From NCBI GenBank assembly GCA_910577755.1, contig CAJTNL010000020.1, positions 1-27,111 on the forward strand: a DNA stretch of 27,111 nucleotides, in the 5' to 3' direction. A program made the translations under genes and the position numbers. This document shows, one piece after another, positions 1 to 6,297 of this stretch. The notes beneath the pieces were generated by a model. That model did not search any database and was not told the origin of the DNA. It was given only the letters and a program-made list of their open reading frames with translations. Positions within the stretch are counted from its first letter, which is position 1. Each line of letters starts with the position of its first letter. Origin of the DNA: an uncultured Eubacteriales bacterium (GTDB lineage: Bacteria > Bacillota > Clostridia > Oscillospirales > Acutalibacteraceae).

Positions 1-45
1 AAGGAGCTGCGCACTAATTATTTAGTGCGACAGCCCCTTTTCTAT
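1..45 (+). terminator. Rho-independent terminator at window edge
   Basis: A stem pairs CGCACTAA (10-17) with TTAGTGCG (22-29) and is extended by GCTG (6-9) with CAGC (31-34) and a G/C-rich base. A CCCCTTTTCT tract and a further T-rich stretch follow on the plus strand. It most likely ends a plus-strand gene left of the window. The stem is symmetric enough to serve the minus-strand SpoIIQ-like gene as well. Confidence 0.65.
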
Positions 46-165
46 AATTTTTTGCACAATCATTTTTTATCTCTTAACTATTAAAAATAGTTTAAAATAG
101 TTTAATTTTATCTATTTGATAAATTTTCTGAAAATGATTCAACTTACCCACAGCTTTAACACTTA

Positions 166-1068
166 TTAAGATGTCAACAATACTCTGGTTGGATCAATCC
201 AAACGCCATTCTTTTTAATCTGAATATGAATATGCGGATTTTCCTTTTCTTCTAACGGCACCGTTCCTACTGTTCCTAAAATCTGACCATCTTCTATAAC
301 TGCACCTACCTCTAATATGCTTTTTTCTGCAAGTCCGCAATAACGTACTTCCATATCTCCGTGCTGGATAATTAGTACATTGCCCCACATCACATCTTCA
401 TAAGACTCTATTACAGTACCAACACCGATGCTCATCACATTTTGTCCCGCCTGGGCAGCAATATCAAGCCCGTCATGGGTTCTCCAGTCGTCCATAGTCA
501 TATTATACACCGGATCGCCATTGCTAAAACCGTTCATAATCTCCTGTCCGGCTACAGGATAATGGTAAAATTCCGGCACTGTACTTTCTACCGGCGGCTC
601 GGTTTCTGTCTCACTAGAAACAGCAGCCACCTCCGAAACGGTTTCAGAGGAAACGATACTTTCTGTTGCATACGAACTGCTTTCAGATGCAACATTTTCT
701 CTTGGTATACCGCTCACTATTTGATTAACTTCTGCCGTAGAACGTGACGGCGCAACCGATGAAGTGGTATTTTGCGTAACGTCTGTAACCTTAACTACCG
801 TATCATATGTTGCCCATGCACCGACCCCCAGCGCTACCAAACACAAAGCCAGAGCAAAATACACGCCTACATTTTTCGATTTTCTTGGCTCTGTAATTCC
901 CTCATCCTTTACAGCGCTGGCATCTTGTTTAAAATCCTCATCATGTTCGTCTCCGTTCAGATCATCTTCAGTCAATTTGTTTTTGGGCGAATTTTCTGTT
1001 CCTTCCTCATATAACTCTTCTGTAAAATTCTGCTCCTGATTCGATTGATTTTTATCATGCAAATCCAT
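166..1068 (-). CDS. SpoIIQ-like M23-domain membrane protein
   Basis: A 300-residue protein. The N-terminus is acidic and cytoplasmic (about 1-62), a single membrane helix spans about 67-87, a Ser/Thr/Glu-rich linker covers about 95-165, and a LytM/M23 domain covers about 172-298. I start it at 1068 because AGGAGG sits just upstream there; a longer in-frame version to 1119 has no better signal. The zinc-ligand motifs HxxxD (H198, D202) and HxH (H279, H281) are present. The usual catalytic His of the Y-x-H-L motif is missing (YCGL at 243-246), so it may bind zinc without cleaving peptidoglycan. Single-pass M23 proteins of this design include SpoIIQ, the forespore partner of SpoIIIAH in the engulfment channel. 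That assignment is inferred; a general cell-wall M23 protein is the alternative. Confidence 0.72.
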   Translation of the reverse strand: MDLHDKNQSNQEQNFTEELYEEGTENSPKNKLTEDDLNGDEHDEDFKQDASAVKDEGITEPRKSKNVGVYFALALCLVALGVGAWATYDTVVKVTDVTQNTTSSVAPSRSTAEVNQIVSGIPRENVASESSSYATESIVSSETVSEVAAVSSETETEPPVESTVPEFYHYPVAGQEIMNGFSNGDPVYNMTMDDWRTHDGLDIAAQAGQNVMSIGVGTVIESYEDVMWGNVLIIQHGDMEVRYCGLAEKSILEVGAVIEDGQILGTVGTVPLEEKENPHIHIQIKKNGVWIDPTRVLLTS

Positions 1069-1085
1069 TTTAGCACCTCCTGAAA

Positions 1086-1116
1086 GTATATTGCCCCTCC
1101 TTCCTTGAGAATATGC
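1086..1116 (-). promoter_or_regulatory. Candidate sigma-F/G-type promoter for the M23 gene
   Basis: On the minus strand GCATA (1112-1116) is followed after 16 bases by GGCAATATAC (1086-1095). This resembles forespore sigma-F/sigma-G promoters, with mismatches at the end of the -10 box. It would leave a very short leader before the start at 1068. It is a tentative match by eye that fits a SpoIIQ-like product. Confidence 0.3.
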
Positions 1117-1295
1117 CAAAATTGGTTTTATTTTTAATTTATATTTTACATAACAATATGCTACAAACTAAATATTACATGTCGCCATGTTTATCCATAA
1201 ATATTTAAAAAAATATACGATAAAATAAAACATCAACAAAAAAAAATGATTTTGGGGTCATTATTTGAATAGACCTGAGAAATCTGCAAAGAATG

Positions 1296-1324
1296 TTGCA
1301 TCATATACAGGATTTTTGTATAAT
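1296..1324 (+). promoter_or_regulatory. Sigma-A-type promoter for the polyamine genes
   Basis: TTGCAT (1296-1301) and TATAAT (1319-1324) are separated by exactly 17 bases, about 50 bases upstream of the chosen dehydrogenase start. This also argues that the in-frame extension upstream of 1376 is not translated. Confidence 0.55.
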
Positions 1325-1375
1325 AAATGCCATAATTGGCACGATAAATCTTTGGTATATAAGGAGAAATTAAAA

Positions 1376-2575
1376 ATGGGAAAAGCCTTAATGATTGGCG
1401 CCGGGGGCGTTGCAAGTGTAGTAGCGCACAAATGTTGCCAAAACTCTGATGTATTTCATGAGCTTTGCATAGCAAGCCGCACATTATCTAAATGTAACAA
1501 ATTGAAAGAAAAGCTCAACAACGGCAAAACTAAGGTAACCACAGCGCAGTTAGATGCTGACAATACCAGCCAAATTATTGCGTTAATTGAAAAATTCAAA
1601 CCGGACATTGTAATTAACGTTGCATTACCTTACCAGGATTTAACCATTATGGACGCTTGCTTAGCAACCAAAACACATTATCTTGACACGGCAAACTATG
1701 AACCGCTCGATACGGCAAAATTTGAGTATAAATGGCAATGGACCTATAAAAAACAGTTTGAAGAAGCAGGAATTACAGCTATTTTGGGCAGCGGATTTGA
1801 TCCGGGCGTAACCGGCGTATTTTCTGCATATGCACAAAAGCACTACTTTGATGAAATTCATACAATTGATATTGTAGACGCCAATGCCGGCGAACACGGT
1901 TATCCGTTTGCAACCAATTTTAATCCAGAAATTAATATACGGGAAGTAACCGCAAACGGCAGCTACTTTGAAAACGGTCAATTTATAGAAACAGCACCTA
2001 TGTCTATCAAACGCGTTTACAATTTGCCTCAAATAGGACCAAAAGATATTTATCTGTTGCACCATGAAGAAATGGAATCTTTAGCAATCAATATTCGGGG
2101 AATTAAACGAATACGGTTTTGGATGACTTTCTCTGAAAATTACCTGACGCATTTAAAAGTACTGGAAAACGTGGGCATGACCTCTATTGAACCAATTTCA
2201 TTTGAAGGTAAACAAATCGTTCCGCTGCAATTTTTAAAAGCAATTCTTCCAGATCCTGCATCGCTTGGTGCCAGAACCAAAGGAAAAACCAACATTGGCT
2301 GTATTTTTACAGGTCTAAAAGACGGACAAAAGAAAAAATATTATGTCTATAATGTTTGTGACCATCAGGCATGTTATGCAGAGGTTGGCTCGCAGGCAAT
2401 TTCATATACAACAGGCGTTCCAGCAATGATTGGCGCAATGATGGTATTAACAGGTAAATGGAAAAAGCCGGGTGTATATAATGTAGAAGAATTTGACCCA
2501 GATCCGTTTATGGACGCTTTAAATCAATTTGGCTTACCATGGACAGAAGATTTTAACCCTGTTCTAATTGATTAA
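1376..2575 (+). CDS. Carboxynorspermidine (carboxyspermidine) dehydrogenase
   Basis: A 399-residue member of the saccharopine dehydrogenase family. The start at 1376 is set by AAGGAG at 1361-1366 and leaves a Rossmann motif GAGGVASV at about residues 7-14. The family condenses a diamine (1,3-diaminopropane or putrescine) with L-aspartate semialdehyde using NADPH, giving carboxynorspermidine or carboxyspermidine. Length and the aligned segments (SGFDPGVTGVF, TTGVPAMIGAMM) fit this enzyme better than lysine-pathway saccharopine dehydrogenase, which would not be followed by the decarboxylase found 257 bases downstream. The substrate diamine cannot be decided from the sequence. The protein is expected to be cytosolic. 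Confidence 0.88.
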   Translation: MGKALMIGAGGVASVVAHKCCQNSDVFHELCIASRTLSKCNKLKEKLNNGKTKVTTAQLDADNTSQIIALIEKFKPDIVINVALPYQDLTIMDACLATKTHYLDTANYEPLDTAKFEYKWQWTYKKQFEEAGITAILGSGFDPGVTGVFSAYAQKHYFDEIHTIDIVDANAGEHGYPFATNFNPEINIREVTANGSYFENGQFIETAPMSIKRVYNLPQIGPKDIYLLHHEEMESLAINIRGIKRIRFWMTFSENYLTHLKVLENVGMTSIEPISFEGKQIVPLQFLKAILPDPASLGARTKGKTNIGCIFTGLKDGQKKKYYVYNVCDHQACYAEVGSQAISYTTGVPAMIGAMMVLTGKWKKPGVYNVEEFDPDPFMDALNQFGLPWTEDFNPVLID

Positions 2576-2779
2576 CGAAATGTTCATTTTCTCCATAATT
2601 TCCGCAAAAACCGCATGAAACTTTTTCGTGATAAAAACAGGAGTTTTTATATCAAATCTTTCTTGTTCATAGCGTTCCCTGCGAAATCAATATCCATTCA
2701 AATTGGTTCCGCCTTATTTAATTGCTGTTAATATAAAAAAATTTTGCCCGTTGCCGCAAGCTCGCAAAAGACAAACCTT
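2576..2779 (+). other. Intergenic region with weak AT-rich hairpin
   Basis: An 8-bp inverted repeat (ATAAAAAC 2631-2638, GTTTTTAT 2643-2650) could be a weak terminator or pause site. No coding frame is evident. The right end runs into a block shared with 5715-5756. Confidence 0.35.
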
Positions 2780-2821
2780 TGGATTGCACAATTTCTTATA
2801 AACATTTGAGTAAAACTTTTA
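2780..2821 (+). repeat. Dispersed repeat, copy 1 (5' of the decarboxylase gene)
   Basis: This 42-base block matches 5715-5756 at 35 of 42 positions, with the last 16 bases (TTGAGTAAAACTTTTA) identical. Its centre is an imperfect palindrome. Here the repeat runs directly into the AGGAG ribosome-binding site of the decarboxylase gene. Confidence 0.6.
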
Positions 2822-2832
2822 GGAGTAGCATT

Positions 2833-3969
2833 ATGGATATTGATATAACAAAGCTGTCAACTCCCGCATATTTGGTAGACCAACGCTTGCTGATAAAAAA
2901 CTTAGAATTACTATATACAATTAAACAACGTACGGGCTGCAAAATTTTACTGGCGCAAAAGGCTTTCTCAATGTATGCCTTGTACCCGCTCATTGCTGAT
3001 TATTTAGACGGCGTTACCTCAAGCGGCGTATTGGAAGCCCGGCTTGGCTATGAAGAAATGGGCAAAGAGGTGCATACCTACGCCCCTGCCTTTACTAATG
3101 ACGAAATTGACGATGTAATACAATACTCCGACCACATTGTTTTTAATTCCTTCCACCAATGGACAAAATTTAAAAATAAAATAAAAAACTGCGGCAAACA
3201 AATTGCATGTGGTTTGCGCCTAAACCCAAAATATTCCGAAATTCAAACCGATATTTATAATCCCTGTTTTACAGGTTCCCGATTGGGTATTACGCCCGAA
3301 CACTTTCAACCAGAGGAGTTAGATGGTATTAGCGGATTGCATTTTCACACCATGTGCGAACAAAATGCAGACACCCTACAGCGTACCTTAAAGGTGGTAA
3401 ACCAAACCTTTGGGGAGTACATTCGGCAAATGGAATGGCTGAATTTTGGCGGCGGCCATCATATTACCAGACCCGATTATGATATTGAAACCCTAATTCG
3501 CTGTATTCAATCCGCACAGGATACATACGGCGTACAAGTGTATTTAGAACCTGGCGAGGCGGTTGCTTTAAATACAGGATATTTAATTACAACGGTGCTA
3601 GATATCTTGGAAAATGAGGTTCAAATTGCCATATTAGACACCTCGGCTACCTGTCATATGCCGGATGTTTTAGAAATGCCGTACCGCCCCAACATCATTG
3701 GAGCAGAACTGCCAAATAAAAAAGCATACACCTACCGTTTGGGCTGTCCCACTTGCCTTGCAGGAGATGTGATAGGAGATTACTCTTTTGACGCTCCTCT
3801 CAAAGAAGGCGATAAACTGATATTTTGCGATATGGCGCATTATACCATGGTAAAAAACAATACCTTTAACGGCATAAATCTGCCGACAATCGCATTGTAT
3901 TCCGAGGACAAAGGACTGCAAATCATAAAACAATTTGGCTATGATGATTTTAAAAGCAGATTATCATAA
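2833..3969 (+). CDS. nspC: Carboxynorspermidine decarboxylase
   Basis: A 378-residue PLP enzyme of the fold-III (alanine racemase/ornithine decarboxylase) group. It removes the carboxyl group of carboxynorspermidine or carboxyspermidine, giving norspermidine or spermidine. The PLP lysine is K43 in LLAQKAFS. FGGGHH (phosphate loop) and LEPGEAVA near the middle and a late CPTCLAGD segment carrying the active-site Cys are characteristic. I start at 2833 because AGGAG lies at 2821-2825; 18 extra in-frame codons to 2779 fall in the dispersed repeat. It follows the dehydrogenase on the same strand, so the two probably act in sequence even if the 257-base gap lets them be transcribed separately. Gene names of diamine-forming enzymes are not seen nearby. 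Confidence 0.9.
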   Translation: MDIDITKLSTPAYLVDQRLLIKNLELLYTIKQRTGCKILLAQKAFSMYALYPLIADYLDGVTSSGVLEARLGYEEMGKEVHTYAPAFTNDEIDDVIQYSDHIVFNSFHQWTKFKNKIKNCGKQIACGLRLNPKYSEIQTDIYNPCFTGSRLGITPEHFQPEELDGISGLHFHTMCEQNADTLQRTLKVVNQTFGEYIRQMEWLNFGGGHHITRPDYDIETLIRCIQSAQDTYGVQVYLEPGEAVALNTGYLITTVLDILENEVQIAILDTSATCHMPDVLEMPYRPNIIGAELPNKKAYTYRLGCPTCLAGDVIGDYSFDAPLKEGDKLIFCDMAHYTMVKNNTFNGINLPTIALYSEDKGLQIIKQFGYDDFKSRLS

Positions 3970-3975
3970 ATCTAA

Positions 3976-4015
3976 ATTTTGCAGCATAACTCAGTGTTTC
4001 GGTATGCTGCAAAAT
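3976..4015 (+). terminator. Hairpin after nspC
   Basis: A perfect 13-bp inverted repeat (3976-3988 with 4003-4015) starts six bases after the nspC stop. The T-run lies within the stem and the sequence after it is CCCC, so this is a stable 3' hairpin that may act as a terminator without a canonical U-tract. Confidence 0.5.
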
Positions 4016-4095
4016 CCCCTGGTCCAAATGGATTCGAATGTATACGTGTATAACATAAAACCTACATGTTTTTTAACAAAAAAATCAAATAACTG

Positions 4096-4133
4096 AACAC
4101 CTTTGCTTTGAAATAAAAAATAAAGGTGTTTTT
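4096..4133. terminator. Terminator abutting the SLOG pseudogene
   Basis: AACACCTTT (4096-4104) pairs with AAAGGTGTT (4122-4130) and is followed by TTT on the plus strand. On the minus strand the same stem lies directly after the pseudogene stop and is followed by a T-rich stretch, so it probably served that gene. Confidence 0.6.
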
Positions 4134-4586
4134 CATACAAAATTTTTTATCATCATAGATAGCTTTTTTGCAAACTGATAAGTTTGTCTTGCTCCGCCGT
4201 AACGACGCCGAATATAAGCTATCATAAAATCACGGTTTTGCACCATCCAGCGGTTGCGTTTTTGAAGAGCAGTTTTATAACAAGATTTCTCCAAAGTAGG
4301 AAAATTAACCCCGTCATAGCCCTGCTGCTTGCTGCATATAGTACTTAGATCGAAACAAGAACCTTGTTAAATAAGGAATCACCAAATAAAGCCTAACGTG
4401 CGGATATATTTGTTTTAATTCTCTGCCAACCTCCTAGCACAAGCGGTCAAAACCGCCTATTCCGCCTGAATAAAAGGTATCTACCCGATGGAAAACGATA
4501 AACTGTTCCATGTACTCATAACTTTTTTCGAATTGCATCCCTGTTATATACTTCTCTGTGACCGGAAAAACAACAACTTTTTTCAT
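4133..4586 (-). pseudogene. Decayed SLOG/DUF1273-like gene
   Basis: Reading the minus strand from an ATG at 4586 (GGGAG upstream) gives 50 residues containing FYSGGIGGFDRLC, then an in-frame TAG at 4434-4436. The same frame continues as ELKQIYPHVRLYLVIPYLT. After a frameshift near the CAGCAAGCAGCAGGG stretch the product resumes as GYDGVNFPTLEK, then RNRWMVQNRDFMIAYIRR and YGGARQTYQFAKK, ending at 4133. The GG-x-G-x-D strand, the LVIPY strand, RNR-x-MV and the GGA-x-x-T-x-x-FAKK tail are the landmarks of YpsA/DUF1273-type SLOG proteins (Rossmann-like nucleotide-binding domain). At least one stop and one frameshift make it non-functional as written. Sequencing error is less likely given two separate lesions. 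It diverges from the XRE genes across a shared inverted repeat. Confidence 0.7.
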
Positions 4587-4603
4587 AAATATTCTCCCTT
4601 TTA

Positions 4604-4670
4604 TGGGATATATCGTATATTATAGCGTACATTTTTCAAATTTACGATATATCCCACACGATTTATCCCA
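4604..4670. promoter_or_regulatory. Probable operator between SLOG remnant and XRE genes
   Basis: A perfect 14-bp inverted repeat, TGGGATATATCGTA (4604-4617) and TACGATATATCCCA (4643-4656), is followed by a third near-copy of the half site, CGATTTATCCCA (4659-4670; 11 of 12 match). The arms are 25 bases apart, too far for a simple terminator, and lie in the divergent promoter region. This is the layout expected for binding by one of the adjacent XRE regulators, which is inferred. Confidence 0.6.
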
Positions 4671-4714
4671 TGTTTTTCTACAATTATTTGGATAAATCGA
4701 AAGGAGATAGCCAT

Positions 4715-4957
4715 ATGAACACAAAAGAAGCAGTGGTAACACGTCTCATACAACCTTGCGATGAAAGAAATACAAATATTAACGCATTAGCTAATATTTC
4801 CGGTATTCCTCCATCAACCATTTATAGTGTAGTAGGTACAAAAAGTAATAATCCCGGTGTAGTTTCAATTAAAAAGATTTGTGATGGACTTGAAATATCA
4901 ATCAGAGAATTTTTTAATTCTGAATTATTTGATAATTTAGAGCAGGAAATAAAGTAG
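4715..4957 (+). CDS. Small XRE-type helix-turn-helix regulator A
   Basis: An 80-residue protein, essentially only a Cro/CI-type HTH domain. INALANISGIPPSTIYSVV contains the helix-turn-helix and VSIKKICDGLEISIREFF the family's closing helices. The start at 4715 has AAAGGAG nine bases upstream. The inverted repeat at 4604-4656 lies in its promoter region, which suggests autoregulation. It is paralogous to the next gene: both end LEQEIK and share the C-D-G-L-(E/D)-I-(S/T) segment. There is no effector or sensor domain. It could instead control the divergent SLOG gene, now decayed. Confidence 0.85.
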   Translation: MNTKEAVVTRLIQPCDERNTNINALANISGIPPSTIYSVVGTKSNNPGVVSIKKICDGLEISIREFFNSELFDNLEQEIK

Positions 4958-4972
4958 TTTATAGTGGTTTAT

Positions 4973-5215
4973 ATGGGTGTAAAAAATGCAGTTGTTAAAA
5001 GATTTCAAAGCATTTGTAAAAAACGTGTAATAACACCAAATATGTTTGCTGTTCAATCAGATGTAACACCATCTAGCGTATATAGTATGCTAGATAAAAA
5101 TAGACGTAATATATCAATTATATTGATGAAAAAACTTTGCGATGGACTTGACATAACACTGGCAGAATTCTTCACATCAAAAAAATTTTCAGAATTGGAG
5201 CAGGAAATTAAATAA
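4973..5215 (+). CDS. Small XRE-type helix-turn-helix regulator B
   Basis: An 80-residue paralogue of the preceding regulator, beginning 15 bases after its stop. VTPSSVYSMLDKNRRNISI covers the recognition region, and MKKLCDGLDITLAEFF aligns with the same segment upstream. I choose ATG 4973; a GTG at 4964 is in frame and adds three residues. No clear Shine-Dalgarno is visible, so translation is probably coupled to the first gene. The recognition helices differ between the two copies, so they may bind different or overlapping half sites. The pair looks like a tandem duplication that has diverged. Confidence 0.8.
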   Translation: MGVKNAVVKRFQSICKKRVITPNMFAVQSDVTPSSVYSMLDKNRRNISIILMKKLCDGLDITLAEFFTSKKFSELEQEIK

Positions 5216-5311
5216 CAGGTTGCACCTAGAAGATTTTAGCTATAATTGCAAAAATATTTACCATTATGGCTATATTTTATAAAATAAGTTTTAAATATTG
5301 TAAAAATGTAG

Positions 5312-5317
5312 TATAAT
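5312..5317 (+). promoter_or_regulatory. Candidate -10 box for the leader-peptide gene
   Basis: TATAAT in an AT-rich stretch 35 bases upstream of the peptide start. A -35 at 17 bases (TTTTAA, 5289-5294) is weak. Confidence 0.4.
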
Positions 5318-5352
5318 TAAAATATATTAATAAAGAAATTGAGGGTAATAAA

Positions 5353-5475
5353 ATGAAAAAATTTAATCGTATGACAGAAAAACAAATGAGCAAAACAAAC
5401 GGCGGACTTTTACCGCTCATAATTGCTGCGATCGTTTTGAACGCAACAGCGCCGAGAGAAACAAAAAACAAATAA
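5353..5475 (+). CDS. Double-glycine leader peptide (bacteriocin/signal precursor)
   Basis: A 40-codon ORF with GAGGG at 5341-5345 and a TATAAT at 5312-5317, ending just before a strong terminator, so it has a complete transcription unit of its own. The product begins MKKFNRMTEKQMSKTNGG, which fits the double-glycine leader pattern of class II bacteriocins and peptide pheromones (hydrophobic residues at spaced positions, Gly-Gly at 17-18). The predicted mature part is 22 residues: a hydrophobic stretch LLPLIIAAIVLNATA followed by the charged tail PRETKNK. No C39-peptidase ABC exporter, immunity gene or modifying enzyme lies nearby in the window. Antimicrobial, pheromone or vestigial roles are all possible. 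Confidence 0.6.
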   Translation: MKKFNRMTEKQMSKTNGGLLPLIIAAIVLNATAPRETKNK

Positions 5476-5485
5476 GCACATCAAT

Positions 5486-5534
5486 AAAAGAACAGAGTCT
5501 TGCGACAGATGATTGCGCAAGACTCTGTTCTTTT
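5486..5534 (+). terminator. Strong terminator after the leader-peptide gene
   Basis: A perfect 19-bp inverted repeat (5486-5504 with 5516-5534) with an 11-base loop, an A-run on the left arm and TTTT at the right end. It starts eleven bases after the peptide stop codon, and it could work in both directions. Confidence 0.85.
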
Positions 5535-5542
5535 GTTACTTT

Positions 5543-5756
5543 AACCTACTGGAAGTAGGTTGATACTGTCTCGCCCTACAAAGTTTTGCCTCCTCTTCGC
5601 TTAATAGGTTCTCTTCGGAGACAATGTCCACTGAACATTGTCTCCGACTCTCCTAATTTTTACAAAGCATAAAATGTTTCGCTCGCTGCGACGAGCGCCC
5701 AAAAGCCCTGCCGTTGGAATCCGCAATTTTTTGTAAAAAATTGAGTAAAACTTTTA
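5543..5756. repeat. Hairpin-rich intergenic element, with repeat copy 2 at its end
   Basis: This gene-free stretch contains an 8-bp hairpin (5543-5550 with 5554-5561), a perfect 12-bp hairpin CGGAGACAATGT/ACATTGTCTCCG (5616-5627 with 5635-5646), a CGCTCG/CGAGCG hairpin near 5682-5699, and a perfect 20-base palindrome (5724-5743). Bases 5715-5756 match 2780-2821 at 35 of 42 positions. Several hairpins in series with a shared end suggest a non-coding mobile or REP/MITE-like element. That identity is inferred. Confidence 0.5.
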
Positions 5757-5851
5757 TGTTGTGAATACGAAACAAATTTTTGTATTTTGGTTCTCAATAA
5801 ATTATCACCGCACTTACAAAATAACCGTGTCCGCAAGCTTCAGTTTAGGGG

Positions 5852-5880
5852 TTGACAATCTATTTTTACAGACTTATAAT
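5852..5880 (+). promoter_or_regulatory. Consensus sigma-A promoter of the thiazole operon
   Basis: TTGACA (5852-5857) and TATAAT (5875-5880) match consensus exactly with a 17-base spacer. Transcription would start about 15-20 bases before the TPP aptamer. Confidence 0.9.
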
Positions 5881-5904
5881 AAAAGAAAAATAACAATCAA
5901 ATAA

Positions 5905-5998
5905 AAGAACTGGGGAGTCAATGAAATTGGCTGAGAGTGAGGTGGTGTCCTCTTACTCATGGAACCTGTGCGGTTCATACCGGCGTAGGGAGTTTCTT
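5905..5998 (+). ncRNA. TPP riboswitch aptamer (THI element)
   Basis: The conserved blocks occur in order: ACTGGGGAG at the 5' side, GGCTGAGA (5929-5936), GGAACCTG (5961-5968), then ATACCGGCGTAGGGA (5977-5991). P1 can form between about 5905-5911 and 5991-5998. The class binds thiamin pyrophosphate and here should repress thiS-thiF-thiG through the terminator at 6047-6081. GAGTTTC (5990-5996), part of the P1 3' strand, can also pair with GAAACTC (6040-6046). This is a possible alternative helix for switching. Confidence 0.95.
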
Positions 5999-6046
5999 TG
6001 CTAATCGAATTTCCGGTTCTATTTTTACAAATATATACCGAAACTC

Positions 6047-6081
6047 AAAAGCCGAACTCTTTACGGGGTTCGGCTTTTATT
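6047..6081 (+). terminator. Riboswitch-controlled terminator
   Basis: AAAAGCCGAAC (6047-6057) pairs perfectly with GTTCGGCTTTT (6068-6078), followed by a T-rich tail, about 20 bases before thiS. Its place between aptamer and first gene marks it as the expression platform. Confidence 0.88.
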
Positions 6082-6101
6082 CATTTTGCAGGAGGTCTGT
6101 T

Positions 6102-6296
6102 ATGAAGTTAAACGGAATTAATTATTCACTAGAGCAGCCAATCCTATTGCAGGACTTGCTCATTGAACATGACTTTCAAATACAACGCATTGCCGTAGAA
6201 TTAAACGGTAACATCATTCCAAAAGCAGCATACGGTGAGGTCACTGTAACCGATAGCGACAACCTTGAAGTAGTAAGCTTTGTAGGAGGTGGCTAA
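6102..6296 (+). CDS. thiS: Sulfur carrier protein ThiS
   Basis: A 64-residue beta-grasp protein with an N-terminal MKLNG strand and a C-terminal VGGG tail. The tail is adenylylated by ThiF and then thiolated to deliver sulfur to the thiazole ring. AGGAGG precedes the ATG at 6102. It is the first gene after the TPP riboswitch. The final codons GGA GGT GGC TAA also contain the ribosome-binding site of thiF, whose start follows directly. Length and tail are normal for the family. Confidence 0.93.
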   Translation: MKLNGINYSLEQPILLQDLLIEHDFQIQRIAVELNGNIIPKAAYGEVTVTDSDNLEVVSFVGGG

Positions 6297-6297
6297 C

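Noticed and set aside
1661..2065. 134-codon minus-strand frame
   Set aside because: It is antisense to the dehydrogenase, Cys/Ile-rich and without a start signal.
5937..6101. N-terminal extension of ThiS through the riboswitch
   Set aside because: The open frame crosses the TPP aptamer and terminator. The ATG at 6102 has its own AGGAGG.
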